Below are positions 45,853-55,733 of a stretch of 64,000 nt of DNA, piece by piece (the stretch's first letter is position 1; every line of letters starts with the position of its first letter). The notes under the pieces are model-generated. The model worked only from the letters and a program-made list of their open reading frames with translations. It made no database searches and was not told the DNA's origin. The DNA comes from Dastarcus helophoroides (Eukaryota; Arthropoda; Insecta; Coleoptera; Bothrideridae), in the NCBI GenBank assembly GCA_028583605.1, contig CM053334.1, forward strand, positions 22,122,368 through 22,186,367. Reading direction: 5' to 3'. The position numbers and the translations under genes were made by a program.

Positions 45853-46310
45853 TTCATGGTAGACCCTTATTGACCGGAAATATTATGTTTTTTTCAATTT
45901 ATTTAACATTTCTTCGGCCCAGTTTGGAAATATTTAAATTTTTATGGTTTGTTGACAATTTTCTAAACCGTTTTTGAAATGCGACTACGTGATATTTAAA
46001 TTTATTGAAAACGTCAGTTGACAGTTCACAAATTAAGAGGTTAGTTTATTTTACATAGAATAGAAATAATAAAAAATAGGAGACTAAAAATTAGACATGG
46101 AAAAAAAAATAAAAATTTGTCTTTTGTTAAATTAGGAAAATATAAAAAAAATATATAAAAAAGGCTGTAGCACCGGACATCGATGTTTCGCTCTCATTTG
46201 AGCTCGTCAGCAGTGCATAACATGGAAAGGGAACAATGAGGAAGAAATACTTAAAAATAAAAATTGTTTTAAAATATAAAAAAAGAAAAATAAAGAAATT
46301 TTAACATGAA
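45853..46310 (-). mobile_element. Retroposon family B, copy (d), with hammerhead upstream
   Basis: Longest copy, minus strand. From 5' to 3' on the minus strand it has the hammerhead (46216-46170), about 90 bp of A/T-rich spacer, CTATTCTATGTAAAATAAAC, AATTTAAATATCACGTAGTC, GGGCCGAAGAAATG, and the 3' end CGGTCAATAAGGGTCTACC, ATGAAGAA (45853). The 5' limit is uncertain. Left flank AAATTTAGTTCTT (about 45845-45857) also occurs right of copy (e) (about 46717-46729), so the (d)-(e) region may be one composite insertion. Assignment to Penelope-like retroelements is inferred from the hammerhead. Confidence 0.65.
46170..46216 (-). ncRNA. Hammerhead ribozyme, complete core (type I)
   Basis: Minus strand, 47 nt, every conserved position present. 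Stem I is GCACUG with CGGUGC (6 bp, one G-U). The CUGACGA box is followed by stem II GCUC/GAGC with loop AAAUGA. Then come GAA, stem III ACAUCGAUGU (self-complementary, A15.1-U16.1 kept) and C17, giving the cleavage triplet GUC between plus positions 46176 and 46175. A distal UGU/ACA pairing with an internal UAU loop extends stem I, as in fast-cleaving natural ribozymes. The short stem III and type I layout are typical of hammerheads in Penelope-like and other retroelements of animals. Activity is predicted, not shown. Confidence 0.85.
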
Positions 46311-46342
46311 TAGACGTTTCATCTTCAATTTACTGTGTTAAA

Positions 46343-46470
46343 AAAAATCTACTTTTTTTTTAAAATCTCAACTTTTTTCACAATTTCGACATCTTAAAAC
46401 TTTGGATTGTTTTTGAAAATTATGAAATTTTTTGAGGAATATGATTTTTATGATAATTTCGACAACTCAT
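46343..46470 (-). repeat. Inverted copy of 40598-40735
   Basis: It shares CTCAACTTTTTTCACAATTT, CATCTTAAAACTTTGGATTG and GATAATTTCGACAACTCATT with the complement of 40598-40735, nearly without change. This is far closer than the general similarity between degenerate arrays, so it marks a recent duplication or two young copies of one element. Confidence 0.8.
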
Positions 46471-46710
46471 TAAATTCTTCATGGTAGACCCTTATTGACC
46501 GGAAATATTATTTTTCATTATTTCTATTCTATGTAAAATAAAATAACCTCTTAATTTGTGAACTGTCATGAAGTGACAATAAATTTTTCAATAAATTTCA
46601 ATATCACGTAGTCGCATTTCAAAAACTGTTTAGAAAATTGTCAACAAACCATAAAAATTTAAATATTTCCAAACTGAGCCGAAGAAATGTTAAATAAATT
46701 GAAAAAAACT
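46464..46710. mobile_element. Retroposon family B, copy (e), 5'-inverted
   Basis: It begins with the family 3' end in minus orientation (TTCTTCATGGTAGACCC, TTGACCGGAAATATTA), then switches to plus orientation for the 5' part (CTATTCTATGTAAAATAAAA, ATCACGTAGTCGCATTTC, GAGCCGAAGAAATGTTAAAT). The junction falls at the same A-rich site as in copy (b). Confidence 0.8.
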
Positions 46711-46714
46711 TTTT

Positions 46715-48595
46715 AAATTTAGTTCTTTTCAGTTTCGATTTTTAAAATTTCGCCTCTTTTCAAACTGACAATTTTTTTACTGTCATTCAACGTATCGAAC
46801 AGTTCATCTTTTTAAAAAATTTTACTTTTTAAACATTTTAATTTTTTTTATAATAAAATCTCTGAAATTTCAGTTTCTCTGGAAAAATCAAAATGTCGGG
46901 TTTTTTAAATAAATTTTTCTATAATTCAGATTTTGTTTCCAAATTTTGAATTTTTTATCAAAATTTCGACTTTTTAAAAATTTTGGCTTAAAAATTTTTT
47001 TCATGCAATTTTCAACTCTGCAAAATATCAATTTATTGCAAAATTTTACTTTTTTGATTTCGACGTTTTTTAAATCTTTCTCTTTTAAAAATTGTAGATT
47101 TTTTTCGGAAAGCTCGTCACACCAAAGATTTTTTAAAATGTCCACTCGTAAGTAATGAAGGTCGAAATTTACCGATTAAAGTTAAAATATTCCGATGAAG
47201 GTGAAGTTTTGTTTTCTTTCTTCTTTTTTTCGAATTTTTAGGCTCAGAACTCACAATTTCGAGAAAAGTAGACAGTTTGAAATTAAAGTCGAAATAAAGT
47301 CGATATTTTGATTCTAAAGTTGGAACTTTAGGAAAAAAGTAAAAATTTAAATTTCAAACTAATCATTTTGACAGAGAACTCGAAGTTTGAACAAAAAACA
47401 AAGATTTTAAAAAATTCTGGTATTTTCGATTTTAAAAATTTGAAACTAGCGTGGGTAAACTTCCAAATTATAAAAAAATGAGTTCTAACCAAAAACCGTG
47501 AAAAAAAAAGAAAGTTTGTATTTAAATAAAAACATTATTCATTAAAAAAAACCAAAATTTAGATTTTAATCTCGAAATTTTCGGAAATTTATTGAAATTT
47601 TACATTTAAACGTGACATTTACAAACAAATTTATAGTAAAACTAAATTATAAATTTCTAGTTTCTCTTAAAATTTTCAAATTTTTCTCATAATTTCTCGT
47701 TAACTTCAAATTTGTTTTTATCAATTTTAAGCTTCTGTGGACATTTAAACTTTTTTCTCAAAATGTATCGATTATGTTTGACATTTTAAGGTTAAAGCCG
47801 AAATTTTGAGGAAAAAAGTCAAAAGTTCCAAAAAAAGTGCCATTTATTAAGGAAAAACGTTTCAAAAAAATTTTAATTTGACATTTTATCCATTTCATCG
47901 AATTTTTACTTTATTCTCAAAATTCGAGAAAAAGGCAGAAATTTTAAGATTTTCTTAGGAAAGTTTCTTCTGAAAATTCTGATTTCAAACTTAAACCTTC
48001 ATATTTTTCTCTAAAATGTTGTTTCAAAACTCGAAGTCTAGACTTTCTTTTGGAAATTTTGTCTTTTGATCTTAAAATGTTGACCTTCACTTCAAGGTTT
48101 CAACTTTTTCTTGAAATTTCGAATTTAATCTTAAAATTTGGACGTTTTTCTCGAAATTTCGTGTTAGAACTTAATTCTTGTGAATGGCCATTAGTATTTG
48201 TTCAAAATTTGGACATTTTCTTAAAATTCTGTGTTTAAATTTTATAATTGAAAATTCGAAGATATTTTTGTTTTAAGAGTTTTTTATTTTTTCAAAGTTT
48301 TGCATAACATTTTTCATTGAAAGTTAAAAATTATACTTTTTAAAGTTTCACTTATAAATTTCCAGTTTTTCTGTTTGAAGTTTTTTTTTTCAAAATTTCG
48401 TGTTTAATTTAAACTACGACAATTAGATTCTTTAAAATTAATTTATTTTTAATATTTTAAATAATTTTTAAAATTTTTTGACCTTTGTGTTACATTTTTC
48501 ACGTTAAAGATAATTTTTTATAGTTTTTTCCGATTTTAAAATTAAAATTCTGAACTTCTCTTAGAAATTTTGATTTTAGTCTGAAAGCATGCTAA
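46715..48595. repeat. Degenerate AT-rich array, mostly minus orientation
   Basis: Degenerate TTTCGACTTTT-type and related repeats with no coding evidence. It ends at a hAT-like terminus near 48692. Confidence 0.6.
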
Positions 48596-48599
48596 ATAA

Positions 48600-48692
48600 A
48601 ATGGGACGCATGGGACCTTAGGTCACATCAAAAATTACTGCAAGCCATATGTGGTTCGCGAGCTACGGATCAGGCATCAATTGTTTAGAGCG
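48600..48692 (-). mobile_element. hAT-like terminus, element interior to the left
   Basis: The minus strand reads CAATTGATGCCTGATCCG followed by TAGCTCGCGAACCACATATG and GGCTTGC. This is organised like the hAT end at 52299 (CAATGGATGAGCAAGACG, then TGGCCCGCAGGCCACATGCG). The partner end was not found. Confidence 0.45.
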
Positions 48693-49049
48693 ATTGAAAT
48701 AATAAGAAAAAATTGATAATTGTAAACCTAGAATTTTGAGAAAAAAGGTGAAATTGAAGAAAATATTCAAAATTTATTTTACAAAAATTCTACATAATTT
48801 TGATTCAAATGTTAGCAATAAATATCGGAAATATTTAAAAATAAACGTCAATATTTTAAGAAAAAATTCAAAATTTTAAATTTAAAACTGACCTTAATGG
48901 GACAACATAAAAATATGATTAAATTTAAAATTTTAATTAAAAAAAGTTTAAGTTTCAAAAAGATTCGTGGATAAACAGTAATAAAAATAATCGATCGAAA
49001 ATATTGGGTTGTAATTCGAGACTTTCAATGTAAAGTTGAAATTGAGGTG

Positions 49050-49194
49050 GGGAGTCAACTGTGGACTTTTGAATTTGCACTGAACCGAAATAAACCGATA
49101 TTTTCTTTTTGGTTCAGTTCCGGTTTTAGTTCAGACAGAAATAACGCTTTTTTTCGGTTTCCGGTTTTCGGTTCAGTTCCGGTTCGAAGCCCTG
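49050..49194 (-). mobile_element. hAT-like terminus (CAGGGCTTCGAACCGG end)
   Basis: The minus strand begins CAGGGCTTCGAACCGGAACT and continues with repeated GAACCGAAAACCGGAAACC blocks, a common hAT terminal pattern. The interior lies to the left. No opposite end with this sequence occurs in the window. Confidence 0.55.
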
Positions 49195-50274
49195 GTAAAT
49201 ACTGACCGAATATTTGGTCACTATCGGTCAGTATCTACAAAACGTAGGAAAGTATGGAAAAATCCTGCGGAGGGATGATTAACTATGAGGAAAAAATTGT
49301 ATATATTTTGAACAATAAATAATAATAATAATATAAATATTGTCGAATTTAAACGATTAAATGTTTTAATCCAGTTTAACGAGAATCTATTTTCATTTGT
49401 TTCGAATAAAAAGCCATTAGCGGCATGAAGGTGTGGTAAGAGATTAATTGTTTATGACACATATTTACGTTTATCATTTGTCAGCGACCACAATCGAATT
49501 CACTTGTTTCATAAGCCACCGATGATTGCTAGTTTCATTTCTCCTCCCACATGACTAATGTGTTTTAATTCACAGTTAATGTAACGTGATCAATAAAACA
49601 CATTATCCCAAATCGTCAAGCTTCAACGACAACAGGACTTCAAAAGGGCAATCAAACAATATGAGCGCAGAATGGGAATTTTTGAATCAAATTTTAAAAT
49701 GTTTGTCAAAAAAACGTTTACAGCCGAACGTCCGAATTTTTTTATACAGGTTTCGCCATCTATCCTCGTTTCCGCATCCTATTTGAGGAGCTCTGAAGGC
49801 ACAATAGGGTTGCCCTTTGCGACTGGATTAAATCTAAAAAAAAAATTTCGAAATTCCCACTTTAGTCTCAAAAATACTACGTTTTTTCTTTGAATTGTCA
49901 GCTTCCTCTGAACCTTTTAGTCTTTTTCAAAATGTCTACTCTTGATTTCAATTTTTACGTTTTTTCAAAAAATTTTGGTAGCTTCAAAATTATGACTGCT
50001 TCCAAACTTGATTTTTTTTCTTAGAAATTTGATATTCCAAATATTGGCTTGTCTTTTTACCCCAAAATGCAGTTGAAAGCTTAATATTTTCTTAAAATTC
50101 TTATTTTTGAACCCTAAAATACTAAGGGATTATAGTTTTATTTTGAAATTTACCTTAATCCCTGAAACTATATTTTTTTTATTCGAAATTTTTGGGTATA
50201 CTTGAGATTCTGTTATAAATTCTTCGTTTTTTCTAAAATTTCGACTTTTTTTCCTTAATTTTCATTTTCGTGTA
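49195..50274. other. Unique then degenerate DNA
   Basis: 49195-49850 is unique with no recognised gene. 49900-50270 is T-rich degenerate repeat in minus orientation. Confidence 0.5.
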
Positions 50275-50360
50275 TTAACACATTCCATGCTAAGAACACG
50301 CCTAGCGTGTCCAAGGAACAATCGCTTCATGCTCAAAACACGCGCAGCGTGTCTAGGCCT
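50275..50360 (+). repeat. Two hairpin units after TTAA, possible piggyBac-like end
   Basis: TTAA (50275-50278) is followed by CACATTCCATGCTAAGAACA. Then come two related units carrying the short palindromes ACACGCCTAGCGTGT and ACACGCGCAGCGTGT, each preceded by CATGCT. A TTAA target with short inner repeats fits piggyBac-type ends, but no partner end is visible. Confidence 0.35.
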
Positions 50361-51255
50361 CAAAAATTGGGCTTAATATTAATAATGTTACAAAATGGTT
50401 CATATTAACATCAGTACTTGTTTTTCTTTTTTTTTCATATTAACGTTGCATCGCATTGTAAAGTTAAATTTACACGTACAATAATAACCTATACTTTTTT
50501 AAAGTTTTGTTCAATTTGTTATCATATAATTATAACATGTTCTGTCAAATTTCACAATTTTACAATATTTGCCTAGCCTTATGCCCAGGAGGATGCAAAA
50601 AATACCGATTATTGAGAATTCGAGGGCATGATATCTATTTTTTAGTCGACGATTTTTTGGGGAATAACTGTTTTAATCGTAAAAAAATTATTGGCAAATA
50701 CTAAAGTTATGCCCGTTTTTCATTTTTGGTCGTTAAAAATTATTTTGGGGCATTTTTTATTGTTATCGGCACAGCCCCTCATCTCCCTCCCTTTGATCAA
50801 TATCCCGTTTTGCTGTTAGAAACTTAGGAACCCTAATTCTTATGCTATTTATTACTTTTAGAATCTTTCTAGTGCAATTTTTTAAAAGGATTAGGCTAAG
50901 GGGGAGCATTTATATCCAGATATACTTCGTTTATCTTTGCTTTGGTATTTTTATGTTCGAAAAGATAACAAACTGGATTGTGAATAAAGTGAAATGCATT
51001 TTGAAAAATATATTATAGTCACTATAGTGCAGGAAAGATAAAATAGCCACAAATTTAAATTTTTTTGGAATCTTGCAATCGTCCAGAATAGAGAGCCTCA
51101 AGGGGGAGAGTAGCAAACTGGATTTGCTGTAATCGACTCGCCTATTTCTTTCTCTTCATTTTATAAATGTAATTTTTCTCGAAGTGTCATTTTGTTCCAA
51201 AAATCTCAATAGGTCTATTTTTCTTACGCTAAAGATTTCTTATCTTTATCCTGTC
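50361..51255. other. Unique AT-rich DNA, no gene recognised
   Basis: Open frames at 50507-50704 and 50931-51116 have no known domain. Nothing else is supported. Confidence 0.4.
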
Positions 51256-51259
51256 CTCA

Positions 51260-52290
51260 ACGAGTAATATGTCCCTAAAAGATGGTGACATCGAAATTTT
51301 ACTAAAATAGCCCTTATCACCCAAAAATCTTCTAGTTATCAAGTTTCATTAAAGTTTAAGTTTGGATTTTTCCTGAAGGAGAAAAACATCCCTAAAAATA
51401 GTGATTCTCTCTCTGAAAATCGACAGAACCGTTTCAGAGAGAAGAAATTGTTTCTCAAGGAGGAAGATGCTCCTAATAAGTAAAGATCCGAATTTTTACT
51501 AAAATTGCTTCGATATCTAGATCATTTTTCTGACCCAAAGTTGTTCTAGTTACCTAGTTCATCGACATTGATAGAGTCGTTTCGGACATAAAAATTATTC
51601 CTGAAGGAGGAAGATGCCCCTAAAAAATGGTGATCCTGAATTTATATAGATCGTTTTCTTGAACCAAAAAACCCTTAGTTACAAGAGTTTCATGGAAATC
51701 GATAGAAACTTTTTGGAGGTAAAAGTTTGTTTCTCAATCAGGAAGATGTCCCTAATAACGGTGACCCCAAATTTTTACTAAAATTGCTAAATTGCATCTA
51801 CCTAGATCATCTCCTTGACCCAAATATTTCCTGGTCACCAAGTTTCATCGAAATTGATGAGTCGTTGCGGAGACAAAAATTGTTCCTGAAGGAAGAAAAG
51901 TCCTTAAAAAAATTGTCATCTTAAATTTTTACAGATAATTTTTCCAATTCAAAAAAATTTTGGTTAGCGATGCAAATAGAATGCAACCTAGACTACAGTA
52001 TGCAGCCCCCTAAGAGTGTATAGTAGATCATAAATAAATTAACTATCAACAGTTGAGCCACAAACACTTAGCAAAGCGGTTGCTCTATAGGGAAGCCCCA
52101 GAAGACATATAAATGCACGGACCAATAGGCTTGAACAGATATTGGTTTGTGCATTAGGACTTGGTTACCGACTTTGGTCAAAAATGATAGAAGATACGTA
52201 GAATCGTTTTAGATATAAATAATATTTGTTCCCCAAAAAAAATAAATTCCTAAAAAATGGCGATAGCTAAATTTTACTAAAATTGAATCC
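51260..52290 (+). repeat. Degenerate tandem array, 120-210 bp units (left part)
   Basis: Units are recognised by AAGTTTCATCGAAATCGATA, then GTCGTTTCGGAGATAAAAAT, TGTTCCTGAAGGAGGAAGAT, CCCTAAAAATGGTGAT, TTTTTACTAAAATTG and CTAGATCATTTTCTTGACCC. Unit anchors are at about 51341, 51553, 51683 and 51840. A unique insert lies at about 51970-52160. The array resumes at 54661 after a hAT insertion. Confidence 0.8.
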
Positions 52291-52298
52291 GTCTAGAT

Positions 52299-54660
52299 CA
52301 ATGGATGAGCAAGACGTGGCCCGCAGGCCACATGCGGCCCGCTTAACATTTTTCTGCAACCGCCTAAGCTCTACTGTTTTACGTAAAAATTTTAGAAAAG
52401 AAAATGTCAAACAATTTGATTAAAAAAAAAGAAAATAAATTTCCACGATTCATGAAATATCTTGGACATAAGCTTAGGCAAGATTTTCTTAAGGGGGGGG
52501 GAGTGAGCAATAACAATCATTCTAAAAAACTCATGGGTAAAAAAAAACCTTCTGTGTATCTTTACTTAAAAACTACAGAATTGGGAACATCGCCTTTTCA
52601 AATTAAAGTCAAAATTTTAAAAAAAGTCCAATCTTAAGAAAAAACCTTTTGGAGAACTTTAAGAAATGCCGAAATTTTGAAAAAGTGGAAAAGTAAAGGA
52701 GACGAAATTGACAAAAAGAAATTTTTGTAAAAAGAGTTGTAATTTCCGGAATAAGTCGAATTCAGGTAAAAAAATGCAACTTTTAAAACAAAGATTTCAG
52801 AATTTTTATTTTATTACAATTTTGTCATATTTTTGAAATTTTTCAAGGAATCCTTTTTTCAAGATTTCCTAAAAATATTCTTCTCAGATTGTTTAGATTT
52901 CTATTAAAATTTCGATCCAATTTAAAAAAAAAATAAACGAATTTTGTGAAAAAGTCTAAATCTTTGGAAACAATTTCATTTTAAATGGTAATGTCCAGAA
53001 ACAGATAAAATTGAATTTTGAGTTAAAAGTCAAGTTGAAATTATCGGGAATAAAATTTTTTTAAAATCAGAAAAAACAAAGACTTCGAAAAAAATTCAGG
53101 ATTTTTTAAAATTACGTTACAAATTACAAAAAAATATTGAATTTTCTAGGAAACATTCCAAATTTTCAGAAGAAGGTCCAATTTTAGGAGAAAAATTTAA
53201 AAAGTTAAAATTTTCAATAAATCATATTGAAAATAAAAACCCAATTTTTCTCAAAAACTCGAGAAATGTGCAAAATTAAAAAAAAATCAAAATTTTCAAA
53301 AGATCTGATTTTGTGAAAAGACGCAATTTTCAAAAAAAAAGTCCAATCCTGAGAAAGCAAAATCGCAAAATTCCAAAACATTGTTCTCAAAATTTAAAAT
53401 TCAGTAAAGATGTTGAATTTACAAAAAAATCTTTTTCTCGAAATCCCCAAATATATTTTTCGCAACAACAGAAAAGTGAACATTTTCAGAAAATATTTTT
53501 GAAAAAGTCCAAAAGGTAGAATTTTGAAAACAAAATCAAAATTTCGAAAAAGACAAATTTTGAGGAACAGGCGAATTTTAGGTAAAAGACTTATCTTAGA
53601 AAAATTCGAAATTTTGAAAAAAAAAGACGAATTTACCAACAAAAAATAAAAAATTTATTGATATATTAAATATCGGATATTGAAACAAAAATCAAAATTT
53701 CCTTAAAAAGACAAATTTCAGGAAACCAGTCAGAATTTCTAAAAAGTCAAAATCTTAAAGATCGAAAGTTTTAGTAAATAGTTCAGAAAAATATCGGAAT
53801 TTGAAAAATAAATTCGATAAAACTTTGAAATGGACAAAAAAATTGTCTAAAGAAAGTCAAATTAAAATAAAGTAAAAAAAAAACTAGTCAAAACCCCAAG
53901 AAAAAAGACGAATATTGTAAGAGAAATTTTGTAAAAAAGATCTAAATTTTGAGAAAAAGCTTTTAATCTTAGCGACACTTCGAAATTTAGAAAAAGAGTA
54001 AATTTTAAAAGAAAAATCGAATATTTATTTTCTCTGGACTCTCTGGACGAGTCAGAGGAAGACAGGCTTCCTACCTTGCCTCAACAGGCGTCAGAAAATG
54101 ACAAATATTGTGATAACACATCGAAATTTTGACAAACAAGTTGAAACTACCAGAAATTTGGATTAAAAAAGGGTTGAAGTTTACAAAGACATTTTTGTTT
54201 TTTCACAAAAATTTTAAATTTCTAAAAAATATACCTTTCTGTCTAAAAGATCGACCAGATTTCGAGAAAAAGGCAAATTTTAATAAACAAGCGGAAATTT
54301 TCAGAATCAGAAAAAGGCGAAATTGTCAGGAAAAGTCGAATTTCGAGAAATGACGAAATTTCAGAAAAAGACGAGGAACTTTTAAATTCAAAATTTTGAC
54401 AGTCATGTTTGATAAAAGAAGGCAAAATTTATGAATAAATGCAAAATTTTAAAAGAAAAAGTCAAATTTTGTAAAAAAATATACAAAATTTGAGAAAAAG
54501 GTAGAAATTTCGAAAAAATGTTTCAAGGATAGGATGAATTCTGAAGAATTGGAAAGTCCTTCAATTGAATACATACAAATTTTCAGTTTACTGCATGAAC
54601 CAGGGAGTGCAAGCGCATTCATATTTTTCTCAGTCTGTAAAAAAAGGTTGCTCATTCCTG
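52299..54660. mobile_element. Non-autonomous hAT element with perfect 8-bp target duplication
   Basis: GTCTAGAT occurs at 52291-52298 and at 54661-54668. The left end CAATGGATGAGCAAGACG, continued by a GGCCCGCAGGCCACATGCGG subterminal block, pairs with the right end GGTTGCTCATTCCTG. The 2362-bp interior is degenerate GTCGAAATTTTG repeat plus a short unique piece (about 54030-54110, CTGGACGAGTCAGAGGAAGA). No transposase, so it was mobilised in trans. It interrupts the 51260-55140 tandem array. Confidence 0.85.
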
Positions 54661-54668
54661 GTCTAGAT

Positions 54669-55140
54669 CATTTTGTTGACACAAAAATCCTCCATTTACC
54701 AAATTTTGTCGAAATCGATAAAACCCTTTCGGAAATAAAACTTGTCCCTGGAGGCCAATGATGTCCCTGACAAAATGCGATCCCAAATTTATATACTTAT
54801 CGTTTTCTTAATCCAAAAAAGCCTTATTTACCGAATTGCATCGAAATCGATACAATCGTTTCTGAGATAAAAATTTCTTCCTCAAGAAGCAATATATCCC
54901 TAAAAATGGTGATATCAAATTTTTTTTAATCAAAAAAAACCTTAATTACCAAGTTTCATGGAAATCGATAGAGCTGTTTAGGAGATAAAAAATTTGTTCC
55001 TGAAGAATTAAAATCTTCTCAAGAACTGTTGATTTCAAATTTTTACCAAGACACCTATCTGGATCATTTTTTCGGCTCAAAAAATCCCTAGTTAACGATT
55101 TTATCAAAACCGTTAGTCGTTTTACCGAAAAATGTATATA
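54669..55140 (+). repeat. Degenerate tandem array, right part
   Basis: Continuation of the array at 51260-52290 with anchors near 54699, 54831, 54951 and 55095 (TTTACCGAATTGCATCGAAA, AATTACCAAGTTTCATGGAA). With the hAT element removed, the two parts join at one copy of the target. Confidence 0.8.
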
Positions 55141-55682
55141 GTATATACATGCAAATAAATTTAACTCATTTAATAGTAGATATATTGAGCACCTGTAGTT
55201 TTCATACATTTTTGAATCAGCAGTGAATGGGTTAAATCGAAAAGTCCATTTTTCGATAACGAAACATTTGAAAATGTAACGAAAAACTACAAAATAGGAA
55301 AACAATTTTAAAAATAATGAAAAATGCTTTGGTGTAGCAGATGGTCAGTCGCTTAATTCAACTACGTATTTGGGCTAATAAACCTAATTGGTTGATTAAC
55401 AATCAAGGTTGCGAAAATATTTGTTACGAGTGCAGATTTTTCGCAAAAATTCCTATCTAATTGGAATATAATGTCGTTAATTATAAAATTGAGGTGCAAT
55501 GAAATATATCATGTTCCTGTCGACACTGTTATTAGCGAGATAATAATAGGTTAATTGAATAGAAGCTTAGTGGTACAGCGTTTTTCAATAATTATAATAA
55601 CGTGGCAAATCATCCAACTTCATAATAAAATAGAGCTCGAGCACAATAATATTTTATTTGAATTCTCAACGTGTGCAGTAAA
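55141..55682 (+). promoter_or_regulatory. Upstream region of the glycine-rich protein gene
   Basis: Unique AT-rich DNA with no repeat structure, directly upstream of the ATG at 55683. A TATA-like AATAAAATAG lies about 50-60 bp before the ATG (55624-55633). A start site near 55650-55660 would leave a short 5' untranslated leader. No stronger promoter motif is seen. Confidence 0.35.
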
Positions 55683-55733
55683 ATGGGCGTTGCACTTATA
55701 CTCGTGATTACTGCCTTTTTGGCCGTCTGTCAA
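55683..55733 (+). CDS. Exon 1, signal-peptide exon
   Basis: 17 codons, ATG preceded by CAGTAAA. It ends in phase 0 before the donor GTAAGTATTG at 55734. It is too short to be found as an open frame; it was recognised from the hydrophobic leader plus the strong donor and its fit to the downstream glycine-rich exon. Confidence 0.75.

Noticed and set aside
54243..54425. Possible small gene within the hAT element (about 54030-54425)
   Set aside because: The short less-repetitive patch has no open frame with a known domain. The overlapping frames come from the degenerate array.
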